NCBI GenBank assembly: GCA_942491415.1
Contig: CALOAD010000021.1
Location: 1-56,208 of the forward strand
Reading direction: 5' to 3'
Length of the DNA: 56,208 nucleotides
DNA from: CALOAD01 sp942491415
GTDB lineage: Bacteria > Cyanobacteriota > Vampirovibrionia > Gastranaerophilales > CALOAD01
Notes under the pieces: generated by a model
What the model was told of the DNA's origin: nothing
Databases searched by the model: none
What the model saw: only the letters and a program-made list of their open reading frames with translations
In this document: piece after piece, positions 1 to 9,262 of the stretch
Layout: each line of letters opens with the position of its first letter
Numbering within the stretch: position 1 is the stretch's first letter
Translations under genes and position numbers: made by a program

Positions 1-753
1 TTCATTTTTAGCAGTTTCTTTAAGCTGAAAAAACCATACACCTCTAAAGTTCATTTCTTCATTGATGGTTTCTGCAATTTTTATGAATTCCTTATTAAAA
101 ATATGTTTAGTGTTAACACTAATTCCATTTTTGATGCGAATCCTTTCTCTTCCTTTTGCAAATAATAATTTGCCTTTTTTATCTGTAAAACAATCTATAG
201 TATATTCCCTTCCCGGTAGGTATTCAGAAATTATTAAAGGTTTATCACTATTTGAAAAAACTTCAAGCTCTTGTTTCGAGTGAATTTTTTTTACACCTTG
301 TGAACCTTGACCTATGTCAGGTTTGGCAAAAACAGGGAAAGAGTTTATTTGAGATATATTTTCATAAACAAAAGGAACTTTTATTTTATTTTTAAATTTA
401 TCGTAAGTGGCTCTTTTAGAGCGACAAATTTTATTTGTCTCAAGGTCAGAATTAAGAATTTTACAGTTAATGTCTTGACTGTTTACTGCTAAATTTAAAG
501 CAACATCATCATGCCCCGGTATTATAAAATCAATACTATATTCATTTACAACTTGGTTTATTCTCTCTATAAAATCAAATTTATTAACAAAAGGAATACC
601 TGTTATATAATTTTCATAAACATATTTACCGTGATCAGATTTAACACTACTTGCTCCCCATACTTCAAAATGAGTTGAATAAGAGAGTGATCTATAAATT
701 TCAAGTCCGATCTCTGTTCCACAAGGAAAAACTAATACTTTATATTTTTTCAT
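1..753 (-). CDS. ATP-grasp ligase-like protein (3' end cut by window edge)
   Basis: Open for 251 codons from an ATG at 753 with no stop before the window edge, so only the N-terminal part is visible. The protein opens MKKYKVLVFPCGTEIGLEI, a Rossmann-like pre-ATP-grasp fold, and a conserved FAKPDIGQGSQGV segment near residues 145-160 matches the ATP-binding glycine-rich loop. EYLPGREYTIDCF followed by RIRIKNGISVNTK is typical of the CarB/PylC-like ATP-grasp core. Such enzymes ligate a carboxylate to an amine or thiol using ATP. Here it sits 17 bp after a methyltransferase gene and close to glycosyltransferases, so it may modify a sugar or an attached amino acid. The substrate is not determinable. 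The family call is good, the function open. Confidence 0.75.
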   Translation of the reverse strand, partial: MKKYKVLVFPCGTEIGLEIYRSLSYSTHFEVWGASSVKSDHGKYVYENYITGIPFVNKFDFIERINQVVNEYSIDFIIPGHDDVALNLAVNSQDINCKILNSDLETNKICRSKRATYDKFKNKIKVPFVYENISQINSFPVFAKPDIGQGSQGVKKIHSKQELEVFSNSDKPLIISEYLPGREYTIDCFTDKKGKLLFAKGRERIRIKNGISVNTKHIFNKEFIKIAETINEEMNFRGVWFFQLKETAKNE

Positions 754-770
754 ATGAAATTAGTACCTTA

Positions 771-1349
771 TTATTTTATACATTCCATTATTATTGAACC
801 TGTACGTGTTTCAAGATTTTGAAGTTCTTTATGGTGACTTTGATAAATAGTTTCTGATGTGATTTTATTTTTAGCAAAACCTGCAATGGCTAGATTTGCA
901 GTTAATTCCTCTTTGTCATAAATATATTTATGCCCCCATTCTCTCATTTCAATATTAAAAAGTTCACAACGACTTTTACCTTTAAAGCTGGGACATATTA
1001 AATTAATCCAGTCCATTGAATCGTATGAATCATTTATATATGTTTGAATTGAAATTTGTAAATCTGGACAAGCAATTCGCATGACACCTGATGACTTTAA
1101 AACTCTATAAGAGTCCTTGAAAAATTTAATCCCCTCCTTTTTATTTAGGTGTTCGATGAAATGTTCATTATAAATATAATCAACAGAATTATCTTCAAAT
1201 GGAATACCCTTTGATAAATCGTAAACAACATCAAGGCTATCTTGACCAAATTGTTCTCCTGAGTCAATATTTATCCAGTCTTTTAAAATATTATTACCAC
1301 ACCCTATGTTTAGTTTAATGCTTTCATTTTTATACTTCGTATCTGTCAA
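771..1349 (-). CDS. SAM-dependent methyltransferase (type 11-like)
   Basis: 192 residues. Motif I is LNIGCGNNILKDWINIDSG at about residues 13-31, followed by the acidic/hydrophobic motif VDYIYNEHFIEHL, in which a substrate-associated His-Leu pair is typical of class I methyltransferases acting on small molecules or sugars, and then a post-motif segment YRVLKSSGVMRIACPD matching 'LKPGG' motif IV/V. It lies on the minus strand in a run of glycan-type genes: a broken GT2-like gene upstream and an ATP-grasp gene downstream. Likely role is methylation or tailoring of a surface sugar or nucleotide-sugar. This is inferred from the neighbours, since the family itself is broad. Confidence 0.8.
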   Translation of the reverse strand: MTDTKYKNESIKLNIGCGNNILKDWINIDSGEQFGQDSLDVVYDLSKGIPFEDNSVDYIYNEHFIEHLNKKEGIKFFKDSYRVLKSSGVMRIACPDLQISIQTYINDSYDSMDWINLICPSFKGKSRCELFNIEMREWGHKYIYDKEELTANLAIAGFAKNKITSETIYQSHHKELQNLETRTGSIIMECIK

Positions 1350-1396
1350 AATAATTAAATCCTTTTCTTTTAAAGATATAACATAAGCTTTAACTA

Positions 1397-2160
1397 TTAT
1401 TTATAAATTTTATAATCGCAATATTTGCTGTGATTCCAGTGTTCTTCAAGCGTTTTACTGTTTTTAAACTGAAAATATTCATCATCAGGGTTACTATAAT
1501 TATCCCACGTTAAGTGTATTGCCTTGGCCTTTTTTGTCCTTGCCCATTTTTTATTCAAAATATTTTTACAATAGTTATGAAATTCTCCATCTATATAATT
1601 CAAGTCGTTATTTATTGTGTAATTTGTTAAGTTAAAAAATTCTTTTTTTCGAAATAAACAATAATGAATACCGGTAAAACCTTCATAATAATCTTTATGT
1701 TCTCTGGGTCTTGGTACCCAGTTTATAGATTCGGGAAAGTGCTTTGTTGGTAAATTATTTAAAGAAAGTTCTATTGAAACACAAAAAACATCATTGTGAT
1801 TTTCTAAAATATTAATTTCTTCTTGTAACCAATCAATATTTTTATTTTCAGAAATAAGATCTCCATCGGTTAACATAATATATTCACTTTGAATTTTAGA
1901 AAAATCAAAGTCCATAATGACTGTTTTATAGCATTATTAGTTATGTTTTCGCTAAAAAGAAAATATTCTGTGACAATCCCCTTTTTTATCAAACCCTTTA
2001 TATAGGGAGCAAATTTATTTTCTGTATACTTGCTTTTGTTTTCTACTATTTTTAAATCTAATTGATCTTCATATTTAGATAATTCTTCTATCGTTTTTTT
2101 GAAATTATCAAATTCAAAATATGTCATTACAAAACAAGGTATTTTGGGTTTTTTACTCAT
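1397..2160 (-). pseudogene. GT-A type glycosyltransferase, frameshifted
   Basis: Two overlapping reading frames together form one protein. The first begins KPKIPCFVMTYFEFDNFKK at the ATG at 2160, a GT2/GT-A style N-terminus. It runs into a wrong frame near 1,920-1,928, at an A4 run, and the second frame continues KTVIMDFDFSKIQSEYIMLT followed by DGD, a DXD-like metal/nucleotide-sugar motif. One base gained or lost in the A run restores a single frame of about 254 residues. The start overlaps the end of the upstream DUF5672-type gene by 8 bp (ATGAGTAA), so they were translationally coupled. The lesion may be real decay or a homopolymer sequencing error. Confidence 0.7.
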
Positions 2161-2984
2161 AAAGATTTAATCCTATGTCGTTAAATATTTCTTTCCAAAA
2201 ATCAAAATCATGCTTTTCAAATGCATGGCAACCAAAAGGCAATCTATTCTCATTCATCTTATATAACCTTCTTGGTTGACATTCAAAAGCAAAAGCTATA
2301 GCTTCTTGCGCCGATGCTACTTTAAATTTTGGGTAGAATTCCGTTATAAAATTAGCCCAAATAAGATCTTCATTTTTAGGTTTATTGTCAATATAATAAC
2401 GTAAAGAATTTTCATTTTTTAGGTACTCAAAAAATGATTTTATAAAACCTTCTTTTGTTTCATTTTTTATTTTTTCAAAAGATTTTAACCTTTTTAATTT
2501 CTAAAGTATTTAACACTTTTAAGAAAGAATTTACTCTTCTTAATGAAAATCCTCCATTTCCAGAATTAGGGAGAAAATTAGAACTTTCATCTCCTTTAGC
2601 ATAATCTTCAAACCAAGGAGCTCCTATATAATCAAAACCCTTTTTACACCATTGATCTAATTCATCATCAAAAACAAATGCATCCAATTGATATATAAGA
2701 ATATAATCATATTTTATAAATCTTTTATAGAACTCTTTATCTAAAAGAAGCTTGCTATAACCCCGTGTATTCTTAAAAAAAGCATCATCAAATTTTTCAA
2801 ATTTTGGATTAATATTATTTACTTTACGGTTTTTTAGGTAAATATTTTCATCAAGCTTATAGGGACAAGCAAAAATAATGTCGTGTTTTTTAAAAATTTG
2901 AAGACATCTATTTAAAGAGAATTTTTCATTTTCATTAAGCTTATTAGAATATATCGGTATAACTACAGCAGCCTTTTTTTTCAT
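2153..2984 (-). pseudogene. DUF5672 family glycosyltransferase-like protein, frameshifted
   Basis: The intact 5' part (2475-2984) encodes MKKKAAVVIPIYSNKLNENE and continues with YDYILIYQLDAFVFDDELD, WCKKGFDYIGAPWF and NSGNGGFSLRR, the conserved core of the DUF5672 family. It stops early near 2,475. A different frame from about 2,490 down to 2,153 carries the family's C-terminal signature LPFGCHAFEKHDFDFWKEIF, so the gene was about 275 residues long with one frameshift near 2,490. It starts 112 bp after the phage tail tip gene, on the same strand, and may be read through from it. DUF5672 proteins occur in polysaccharide clusters and are regarded as glycosyltransferases; the sugar is unknown. 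Confidence 0.75.
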
Positions 2985-3096
2985 TTTAAAATCCTAAAAA
3001 CTTCATCTTAATAAATTTTATATTTTTATAATTATTTTGTCTATCGTAGAAAACACGTATTTTACGGGTTTTGTTAATGAAGTATATTCTATTTCT

Positions 3097-5769
3097 CTAA
3101 TACCCTCTTGCTACTGCATGTAGGATTTTGCCTTCGATAAGGTTATCGTCTTTATCCAACAATTCAATATCAAACGAATTATTAGTTATATTAGTCATTC
3201 TCCAAAAGGCAACTTTTCCTGTAGAATCAACAGTATTAACAGTAATCGTCGGTGGAACGCTAAAGTTCTTATTCAACATCACGGTGATTTTTTCAGCCGG
3301 AATTGAGACATTCTTAACAGTATCTTCTACATCTTCTATATCTGTTTTAACGGTTACATTTGAAAGGTCTATATTAGTCGAACCATCCAAAGATTTGGCT
3401 AACAACTTCACTTCAGCAAATTGCCCGCAAAACTCAGGTTCATTTTTAAGATTTTTCCACTCACTCCAATTAACATTGGGTTTTCCATCCCAAAAATCAA
3501 CATCAGCTATAAAATCGTCCCAATTATACTTAATAGGCAAGGTTTCTTCCCATTCATCTTCCCCGCACACAGCATAATTCCAACCGATATAGTCCTCATA
3601 ACCTGACCTGTAAGCAGTTTCAACCTGATTATTTTCACTTTGAAAATAATCAGGTTCTACAATAATCCCTGTTTCTTTTGGCTGTCTGTAATCCATAAAG
3701 TTAATGCCCGTATCAATCAAAGGTAAGAGGGTTTCAGTTTGTGCAAACAACTGACCTGTTTCGGTATTGGTTTTTAGGTTTAAATCACCTTCTGAATCAA
3801 TAAAAGCGGTGTTATCATCTACAGTTATACTGGCTGCGCTAAAATTTTCTTCCAAAACAATGTTTTTAGGAATTAAACCCTGAACATTAACGGCACATTT
3901 AGTGGGTGTTTCAGAATAATTCCCGTAATTATCAACAGCCTTAACCAGATATGTGGCGGTTTCCGCTTTAGTTGGTCTAAACATAACTGATTTGCCTGTA
4001 AATTGTTGGACTAATTCTGCTGTATCCCATATAGACCCCTGTCTAATCTCATAATATTTAATATCCGGCTCATCAACGAGGGTAATGAAAGCTTTTAGAT
4101 AATCGCCTTTTTGAACAACCGCAAATGTAGGTACACTTGCGGGCAAATTATCTTTACCCGTTGTTAGTATATGTTTATGAGTCTTTTCAGACCTAACACC
4201 CCTATGAGTTACCGTTTCTACTGCAATCCTATAGTATTGATTGGTTTTAATATTATTTATAACGTGATTTCCATCATAAGAAATACCTGCACTAATCCAG
4301 GTTATGCCATCATCTTCAGAATAGTTTATTTCATAATGACTTAAATGTTGAAAATCCACTTCATCAAAACTCACTCTAATTGTTGCAATGTGGTTTCCCT
4401 CATTAGTCATCCAACCAACCTCTTCAAGGTTTAAATTTTCCACCATAGGTGGTTCATCAAACATAGAAGGCAGATCTATTGTTTCTATCACAGGTTCTTC
4501 ACTACCCAGAGTGTCATTATAAATATTTTCATTATATTCCTTGCAAATTACCTCTATTTGACCTTCTTGCGCCTCTGCCATATTGATTATACGCATTTTT
4601 TTATTTTCATAACCGAGAAAAGTACTTGTAATTTCAATCACATCGCCGACAGTTCGGTCTAAACCTTCTTGGGATGTTTGAAAAGCGATAAACTTATCGC
4701 AAGTTAAAGCCTGATTTAAATGGAACCAAGCCAAACGAGATGCTTGATTAAAGTTAGTCACACCAAAAGCTTGTGTTTCTTGAACAATAGGCTGTTCATT
4801 GCTAAACTCTTCTGCTTCAGCCCTAGCATAAATTCTTGCATATTCATTATCAGGATCAATATATTGAACTTTGCATATATCAACTTTTTTCTCACGAGGC
4901 GTTGTCCAAAACCTTTCTGTGCCTGAAAGAATACTATCTTTGTCAAAAAGCTGCATTGTCGGTTCTTCTTTTTCTATTTTCATAACCAACTTGCCGTTTT
5001 GATAAATTAAATAAGCTCTGCAACAGAATATTAGATTCTCAAGCCAGTCCATGCGTGGTTTTCGCTCATCTAATACCATATTTAAAGTGAATCGTTTTTG
5101 CTTTGATTTGCCTTGAATTCCCGAGTATGAATGTACAAAATTTGAGGCAACTTTCAGCTCTGTATCGCTTATTATTTCGATAATCTCTTTTGTTTCTTCA
5201 TTTCCGTCTGAAGATAAAAGTATAAATTGACCGATTTTTAAATCTTCTTTGAATTTTGTACCAGAACCCGTAATCTCATCACTTTCAGTATTAACCGAAA
5301 ATGTTCCTGAAAGAGATTTTTCACTTATCAATTCATCACAATAGTCTGCTGATTCTATAAAACTTTGAACATCAATTTCATTTATATTAATTCCACAGCC
5401 GTTATAACGAGTTAAAAAATCTAAAATACAAAAAGCAGGGTTATTTGAATACTGTACAGTATAATTTTCAGGATCACTATAAACTTTTACTTTAGAACCT
5501 TTTGCGATTGTCGTTAGGTTTATACCGCCGCTCAAAGAAGGTCCCGCCTGAGCTGTTAATGCAATATAAGCAGTATCTTTTAATCCACCCACTTTTTTTG
5601 CTTTTTCTTTTTGATCTGCTCCTGTAACCCTTGAGTCAATCGGTTGAGTCCCATCACCCGTATAAGCATTATAAGAGCAACCACTCAAAGAATTAACGGG
5701 TTTATTATTTATTCTTACATCTGTAAGTGATTCAATTTCGCCATCGGCAAAGGCAATGACTTTTTTCAT
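3097..5769 (-). CDS. Phage tail tip / host-specificity protein (GTA gp15 or TipJ-like)
   Basis: 890 residues are open from the internal Met at 5769, but the true N-terminus lies upstream (see 5770-6121), giving about 1,005 residues. The N-terminal third (GCSYNAYTGDGTQPIDSRV, NPAFCILDFLTRYNGCGININ) is the phage tail tip family seen at the baseplate of siphophages and gene transfer agents. An inserted beta domain lies around residues 145-215. Two fibronectin-III-like segments follow (about 435-540 and 545-640), then a C-terminal region likely exposed for host contact. It is the last gene of the DUF2460-DUF2163-NlpC-tip order, which fixes its role as hub/tip protein that contacts the host surface. 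Confidence 0.85.
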   Translation of the reverse strand: MKKVIAFADGEIESLTDVRINNKPVNSLSGCSYNAYTGDGTQPIDSRVTGADQKEKAKKVGGLKDTAYIALTAQAGPSLSGGINLTTIAKGSKVKVYSDPENYTVQYSNNPAFCILDFLTRYNGCGININEIDVQSFIESADYCDELISEKSLSGTFSVNTESDEITGSGTKFKEDLKIGQFILLSSDGNEETKEIIEIISDTELKVASNFVHSYSGIQGKSKQKRFTLNMVLDERKPRMDWLENLIFCCRAYLIYQNGKLVMKIEKEEPTMQLFDKDSILSGTERFWTTPREKKVDICKVQYIDPDNEYARIYARAEAEEFSNEQPIVQETQAFGVTNFNQASRLAWFHLNQALTCDKFIAFQTSQEGLDRTVGDVIEITSTFLGYENKKMRIINMAEAQEGQIEVICKEYNENIYNDTLGSEEPVIETIDLPSMFDEPPMVENLNLEEVGWMTNEGNHIATIRVSFDEVDFQHLSHYEINYSEDDGITWISAGISYDGNHVINNIKTNQYYRIAVETVTHRGVRSEKTHKHILTTGKDNLPASVPTFAVVQKGDYLKAFITLVDEPDIKYYEIRQGSIWDTAELVQQFTGKSVMFRPTKAETATYLVKAVDNYGNYSETPTKCAVNVQGLIPKNIVLEENFSAASITVDDNTAFIDSEGDLNLKTNTETGQLFAQTETLLPLIDTGINFMDYRQPKETGIIVEPDYFQSENNQVETAYRSGYEDYIGWNYAVCGEDEWEETLPIKYNWDDFIADVDFWDGKPNVNWSEWKNLKNEPEFCGQFAEVKLLAKSLDGSTNIDLSNVTVKTDIEDVEDTVKNVSIPAEKITVMLNKNFSVPPTITVNTVDSTGKVAFWRMTNITNNSFDIELLDKDDNLIEGKILHAVARGY

Positions 5770-6121
5770 TGTCTTTGTGCCTTCACCGTCTTGCCAAATT
5801 GAGTTACCTGCAACTTTTACACGACCGTAAATTATCGGTATGGGAAGACAATTATTTGTCTGGGTTTGAAGCTTGCCGAATTTATACGTTGGACTTCCTG
5901 AGTCACACTAGAACCCGAATAAGACCACGACTCAACGGCGCCTACAATACCTGTAGTAGCAGCTGCCAGACCTACCGCCCAAGTCCTGCTGTCCCTACTA
6001 CTGCTGCCACTCCTGCAGAAGCGCCGAGAAAAGCTGCTGCCTCTGCAAAAGCATATCCGGCCACCGGTCCAAGAATAGCAGCCCCAACAACAATACCTAT
6101 GATACTTAACGCTTTTGACAT
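5770..6121 (-). pseudogene. N-terminal part of the tail tip gene, two frameshifts
   Basis: From the ATG at 6121 the sequence reads MSKALSIIGIVVGAAILGPV, a glycine/alanine-rich hydrophobic stretch, then breaks near 5,978. The next frame carries AVGLAAATTGIVGAVESW and breaks near 5,895. The third frame, SPTYKFGKLQTQTNNCLPIP then IIYGRVKVAGNSIWQ, runs straight into the 890-residue frame at 5769. 'SPxYxFGxxQ...IPIIYGxxxVxGN' is the known N-terminal signature of phage tip proteins, so MKKVIAFADG at 5769 is an internal Met rather than a natural start. The start lies 1 bp from the end of the NlpC/P60 gene. Two indels in 80 bp suggest decay or poor local sequence. Confidence 0.75.
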
Positions 6122-6122
6122 T

Positions 6123-6479
6123 TTATATTACTCCTTTTTTATATCTAAATTTTTTAACAATATATTTTTTATAAAAATCCAGCCTTGAAAGACGAAGTTT
6201 GCTTTTTTCCGTGCAATGATAGATTAAATTTGGTTTTTTAAATATCCCAAAATGCCAATCATCGCTAACTTTCAAAATCAACAAATCACCGTCTTCAAGT
6301 GTTTCATCTTTTATTTCATCAAAATGCTTTTTTACTAAAGGCAAAAAGTATTTTTCATCGATTTTAAACTCATATACAGGAATATCAGGAAACAGCAAAT
6401 ATACAGGATTTACGCATCCCATCGTTATTTCATCATATTTTTTTCCGATATTATTTTGTAAAATATCTAAATTTATCAT
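6123..6479 (-). CDS. NlpC/P60-like tail-associated cell-wall peptidase
   Basis: 118 residues. Position in the tail operon (after DUF2163, before the tip gene) matches the phage/GTA cell-wall peptidase that locally opens peptidoglycan during DNA entry. The sequence has a candidate catalytic Cys22 in the segment GKKYDEITMGCVNPVYLLF and His76 in DDWHFGIFKK, with a typical 'LEDGDLLIL' strand before the His. The Cys context is less canonical than the usual D-C-W/x-G, so catalytic activity is plausible but not certain. The start overlaps the DUF2163 stop by 4 bp, indicating translational coupling. Short compared with many NlpC domains. Confidence 0.7.
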   Translation of the reverse strand: MINLDILQNNIGKKYDEITMGCVNPVYLLFPDIPVYEFKIDEKYFLPLVKKHFDEIKDETLEDGDLLILKVSDDWHFGIFKKPNLIYHCTEKSKLRLSRLDFYKKYIVKKFRYKKGVI

Positions 6480-7096
6480 CTTATAACCATTTCCTGCGGA
6501 ATCGATGGAAACCCGTAAAAATTCTCAATATTATCAAGCGCAATACAACGTTTTAAGCTTTTATCACAACTCGTTGCACTGCCTGCATAACGACAACGCT
6601 CATCTTTAAATTTTTTGCACTGACAATTCACATCATAAGTAGAATTAGGACTAACAGTGGCATAACCACCCAGCACCCTCTCCACTTCAAATTTAAAGTA
6701 AACAGCGGTAAGTTCGATATTATTTATATAACCTTCAAAAAGCTGTATAGGCTGACCTATTATAGTTTCCGTATCACCATCAAAAATAACCGTTTCTACT
6801 TTACATTTTCTATTTGTCAGTGTATCGCCTTCATTTGCAATAATAGAAGAAATATCCTGCCAAATATTTGATATGGTAATCTCAACTTTTTCAGAGGTTC
6901 CTTCCATATTGGTTCTTACATCGCCTCTTTTAACCATTCCCGCAACGTAAGTTTCGCCATTAATTTCAAGGGTTTTAAGGGTGTCATTTTCCAATAATCT
7001 TAAAGGCTGATCATCAAGGTATATAGTAACTAAATTACGTGACTTTAATTCACTTTTAGCTACTTCTGTTTTTTGGTTATCATTTAACCCTTTCAT
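6476..7096 (-). CDS. DUF2163 / phage BR0599-type tail hub protein
   Basis: 206 residues. The C-terminal motif CQCKKFKDERCRYAGSATSC followed by DKSLKRC and NFYGFPSIPQE is the cysteine-rich signature of the DUF2163 C-terminal (phage BR0599) domain, corresponding to the distal tail/hub component gp13 of Rhodobacter GTA. The N-terminal half (LVTIYLDDQPLRLLENDT, GMVKRGDVRTNMEG, VEITISN) matches the DUF2163 beta-rich domain. It lies between a DUF2460 homologue and an NlpC/P60 protein, the standard order. The start ATG at 7096 overlaps the stop of a tiny upstream ORF (TAATG) and has an AGGAGG site 6 bases upstream. Confidence 0.88.
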   Translation of the reverse strand: MKGLNDNQKTEVAKSELKSRNLVTIYLDDQPLRLLENDTLKTLEINGETYVAGMVKRGDVRTNMEGTSEKVEITISNIWQDISSIIANEGDTLTNRKCKVETVIFDGDTETIIGQPIQLFEGYINNIELTAVYFKFEVERVLGGYATVSPNSTYDVNCQCKKFKDERCRYAGSATSCDKSLKRCIALDNIENFYGFPSIPQEMVIR

Positions 7097-7188
7097 TATT
7101 TTTCCTCCTGTGAAGTTTTCACTCCGTTAAAACTTTTACGTCGGCATAGAACGGTTACGCCTGCGGCTTTACACTCCGACAAAGTCAT
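7096..7188 (-). CDS. 30-residue ORF coupled on both sides in the tail operon
   Basis: Encodes MTLSECKAAGVTVLCRRKSF followed by NGVKTSQEEK. Its ATG overlaps the DUF2460 stop as ATGA (7185-7188), and its TAA overlaps the DUF2163 start as TAATG (7096-7098), so it exactly fills the gap between two conserved tail genes. Its last codons carry the AGGAGG ribosome binding site of DUF2163. It shares the MTLS opening used by four other tail genes here. It may be a real small protein or a translation bridge that couples its neighbours. No family recognised. Confidence 0.5.
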   Translation of the reverse strand: MTLSECKAAGVTVLCRRKSFNGVKTSQEEK

Positions 7189-7538
7189 TCAAACACCTCT
7201 ACAATTTCCATTTTAAAGTTTGAATATCCAAGCTCCATAATATCCAGATCAAGCGAATCGGCGTTAAATCGAACCATATAAGTATTACCGTCCCCGCCTT
7301 TATCGCTTGACCAAGTCCAATGAAAGGTCTTTTTTCTACCTTTTTGAGTCATAAAAAAGGCAACAAGAGCTTCTCGAGCGACTTTATTTTTATCAAATTC
7401 CAAAACCCACTTCCTACGTGGATGTGTCCACATATCACGCCTTTGTTCTTTTCCTGAGGTTTTTTCATCCACAATTGTTTTAAACTCAACACCTGCCGTA
7501 TAGGCTCTGTTATATTCAAAATCAAAAATATCAGTCAT
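7185..7538 (-). CDS. DUF2460 distal tail protein
   Basis: 117 residues, shorter than the roughly 200 of many DUF2460 proteins. Recognisable are the N-terminal 'F..NRAYTAGVEFKTIV' strand, WTHPRRKWVLEF and KGRKKTFHWTWSSDKGGDGN, ending with ELGYSNFKMEIVEVFE; the Trp-rich beta core is typical of the family, which forms the distal tail protein (GTA gp12-like) linking tube to hub. Gene order with DUF2163, NlpC/P60 and the tip protein downstream supports the call. A GAAAGGAAAGGAATT ribosome binding region precedes the ATG at 7538. An almost identical short sequence element lies about 70-100 bases upstream (7610-7639). Confidence 0.8.
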   Translation of the reverse strand: MTDIFDFEYNRAYTAGVEFKTIVDEKTSGKEQRRDMWTHPRRKWVLEFDKNKVAREALVAFFMTQKGRKKTFHWTWSSDKGGDGNTYMVRFNADSLDLDIMELGYSNFKMEIVEVFE

Positions 7539-7609
7539 AATTCCTTTCCTTTCTTTTTATTTGTACAGTATATTTAACAGACCATACAGTATCTATATAA
7601 ACTGGAGTC

Positions 7610-7639
7610 TAAAAGTAGACACTAACAGCAAAAAAATAT
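7610..7639 (-). promoter_or_regulatory. 30-bp repeated upstream element, copy A
   Basis: Plus-strand TAAAAGTAGACAC followed by GCAAAAAAATAT; 26 of 30 bases match copy B at 14591-14620. Both copies sit upstream of minus-strand tail genes (DUF2460 here, tail terminator there), each ahead of a long GAAAGGA-rich leader. A shared promoter or activator site for phage late genes is a reasonable guess. No clean -35/-10 pair is visible. Confidence 0.4.
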
Positions 7640-7643
7640 ATTT

Positions 7644-9227
7644 CTAAGATCTTTGCATAATCCTTCTAAATCCTGACCTGTTAGTCTTCCAGGCATCTGC
7701 AACAATTCCGATTATCATTTCTTCATCATATCTTGTTTTATTCATCAGCACAGGAGTTTTATCCGAACGTTTTTCATAACTGTTATTATCTCCCTGTTGC
7801 TGTTGTTGCCCGTTTTGCTCCCCTTGTCCACAAACAAGCGGGGCGTATTTTTCAAGATGTTCTTTAAGAAGATCTCCCTGAAGTTCTTGTTCTTGAGGCT
7901 CTGTCCGAATAGTTTCTCCACCTTTTAATACTGCAAGAACTTCTCCCCGACCGGGAACTTTTCCACCTGTATGTTTTGTTACAATGTTTTTATTGAGTTG
8001 CATTTCCTTAATGTCTTTTCCGACACCACCTGAATTTCCTTTCGGCATTCCTCCCTTTATACTTAATGCACCACCTACAATATCATTAACCCCAAGAATT
8101 ACGTTTGAAATATTTCTTAAAGTTGACATCCAACCGGGAAGTTTTTCTTTATGAACAACAGGAGCGGGAATTGTCTCTATAATATTTATCGAATCGTCTT
8201 CTACAATACTTTGAATCATTGCACTATTAGCAGTTCCAAGTTCACCTTTATACTCACCTGACATATAAGGATGAATCATTGATCTAACAGGATCATTCGC
8301 TTGAAGTGTGCGCACCGTTGGTTTTCCTTGCGGTGGTCTTATGTCTTTTTTCTTTTTGAAAACACCCATTATTTTTGATATACCTGATGCAATACCCATA
8401 GCACTTTTTAACATCTGCATAATATCAGGCGATGATTTTGAGGTATCGGGCTTTCTTCTTGGAAGTTTTGAACCCGGAAGAGGTATACGTCCATCACCCC
8501 AATCTTCCCAACTTTCTCCAAGGCTTGGTCTATCAAAATAAGGATCAACACTTCCTTGCGGTCCAAAAAACGGCATAGGAGTTTGATATTTTTCTTGTGA
8601 AAAAATATCAAAACTTGATTTTCCACGTTTATTTTCTTCAATATAATTTCTAATCTTAGATACAAATTTATCAGGGATCACTTCATCTAATGCTTTTCCT
8701 ACTCCCCATCCTAAACCAGCTCCCAGCGCTGCTATTCCCAGTACAGCAGGAATACCTACGACTGGAATTAATGTAGTAAAGGCTATTGCCGCTGCAGTGC
8801 CTGCAACAGAAGTTATAGTAGCTTTTGGCAATCCTTCTTTTTCTTTATCTTTCCATATTTCTAAAACTGTTAACGGTGTAGCTATTTTCGCTGCTAGCGC
8901 AAATGCAAGAACTTTAGGTATTTTTGCTCCTGCAGATAAAGCTGCAAAAAGACCGTCTCTTGAATAACCTAATCCATCAATAATTCTTTCTTCTTGTTTT
9001 GAAAAAACAGGTTCACTGTTTTTAATATCTTTAAAAACCCTTTTTTCTATACCCAATTCAAATCTTGCTTTTGGCACATCACCTGAATAATCAACCTCTT
9101 GTTTTATGTCTTTTAAAATTGTTTTTTCTGTAAAAATCTTGTCTTTTTTACCAAACCATTCTTTAAATTTTATGCCTGTAAAAGCATTTTTTATCGTACT
9201 AAAAAAACCGTCTCCATCTTGCGACAT
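7644..9227 (-). CDS. Tail length tape-measure-like protein
   Basis: 527 residues. Position between the tail chaperone and DUF2460, size as the largest core gene, and composition fit a tape measure protein. A hydrophobic, alanine/glycine-rich block lies around residues 90-190 (IPVVGIPAVLGIAALGAGLG), typical of the membrane-active part of tape measures. Near the C-terminus (about 420-450) is HTGGKVPGRGEVLAVLKGGE, a motif common in phage tape-measure C-termini ahead of tail assembly cleavage. The middle is Pro/Gly rich rather than a long coiled coil, so this would be a short tape measure specifying a short tail. Start at 9227 has GAAAGGAATTG upstream. Possibly an internal deletion shortened it. 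Confidence 0.6.
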   Translation of the reverse strand: MSQDGDGFFSTIKNAFTGIKFKEWFGKKDKIFTEKTILKDIKQEVDYSGDVPKARFELGIEKRVFKDIKNSEPVFSKQEERIIDGLGYSRDGLFAALSAGAKIPKVLAFALAAKIATPLTVLEIWKDKEKEGLPKATITSVAGTAAAIAFTTLIPVVGIPAVLGIAALGAGLGWGVGKALDEVIPDKFVSKIRNYIEENKRGKSSFDIFSQEKYQTPMPFFGPQGSVDPYFDRPSLGESWEDWGDGRIPLPGSKLPRRKPDTSKSSPDIMQMLKSAMGIASGISKIMGVFKKKKDIRPPQGKPTVRTLQANDPVRSMIHPYMSGEYKGELGTANSAMIQSIVEDDSINIIETIPAPVVHKEKLPGWMSTLRNISNVILGVNDIVGGALSIKGGMPKGNSGGVGKDIKEMQLNKNIVTKHTGGKVPGRGEVLAVLKGGETIRTEPQEQELQGDLLKEHLEKYAPLVCGQGEQNGQQQQQGDNNSYEKRSDKTPVLMNKTRYDEEMIIGIVADAWKTNRSGFRRIMQRS

Positions 9228-9262
9228 TTTACAATTCCTTTCTCAATAGCCTTTTCTAACCT

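Noticed and set aside
62..492. Two short plus-strand ORFs at the left edge
   Set aside because: They lie across a continuous minus-strand ATP-grasp frame with clear family motifs.
5769..6188. Plus-strand 139-codon ORF
   Set aside because: It reads the complement of the tip gene's N-terminal region, which has the family signature on the minus strand.
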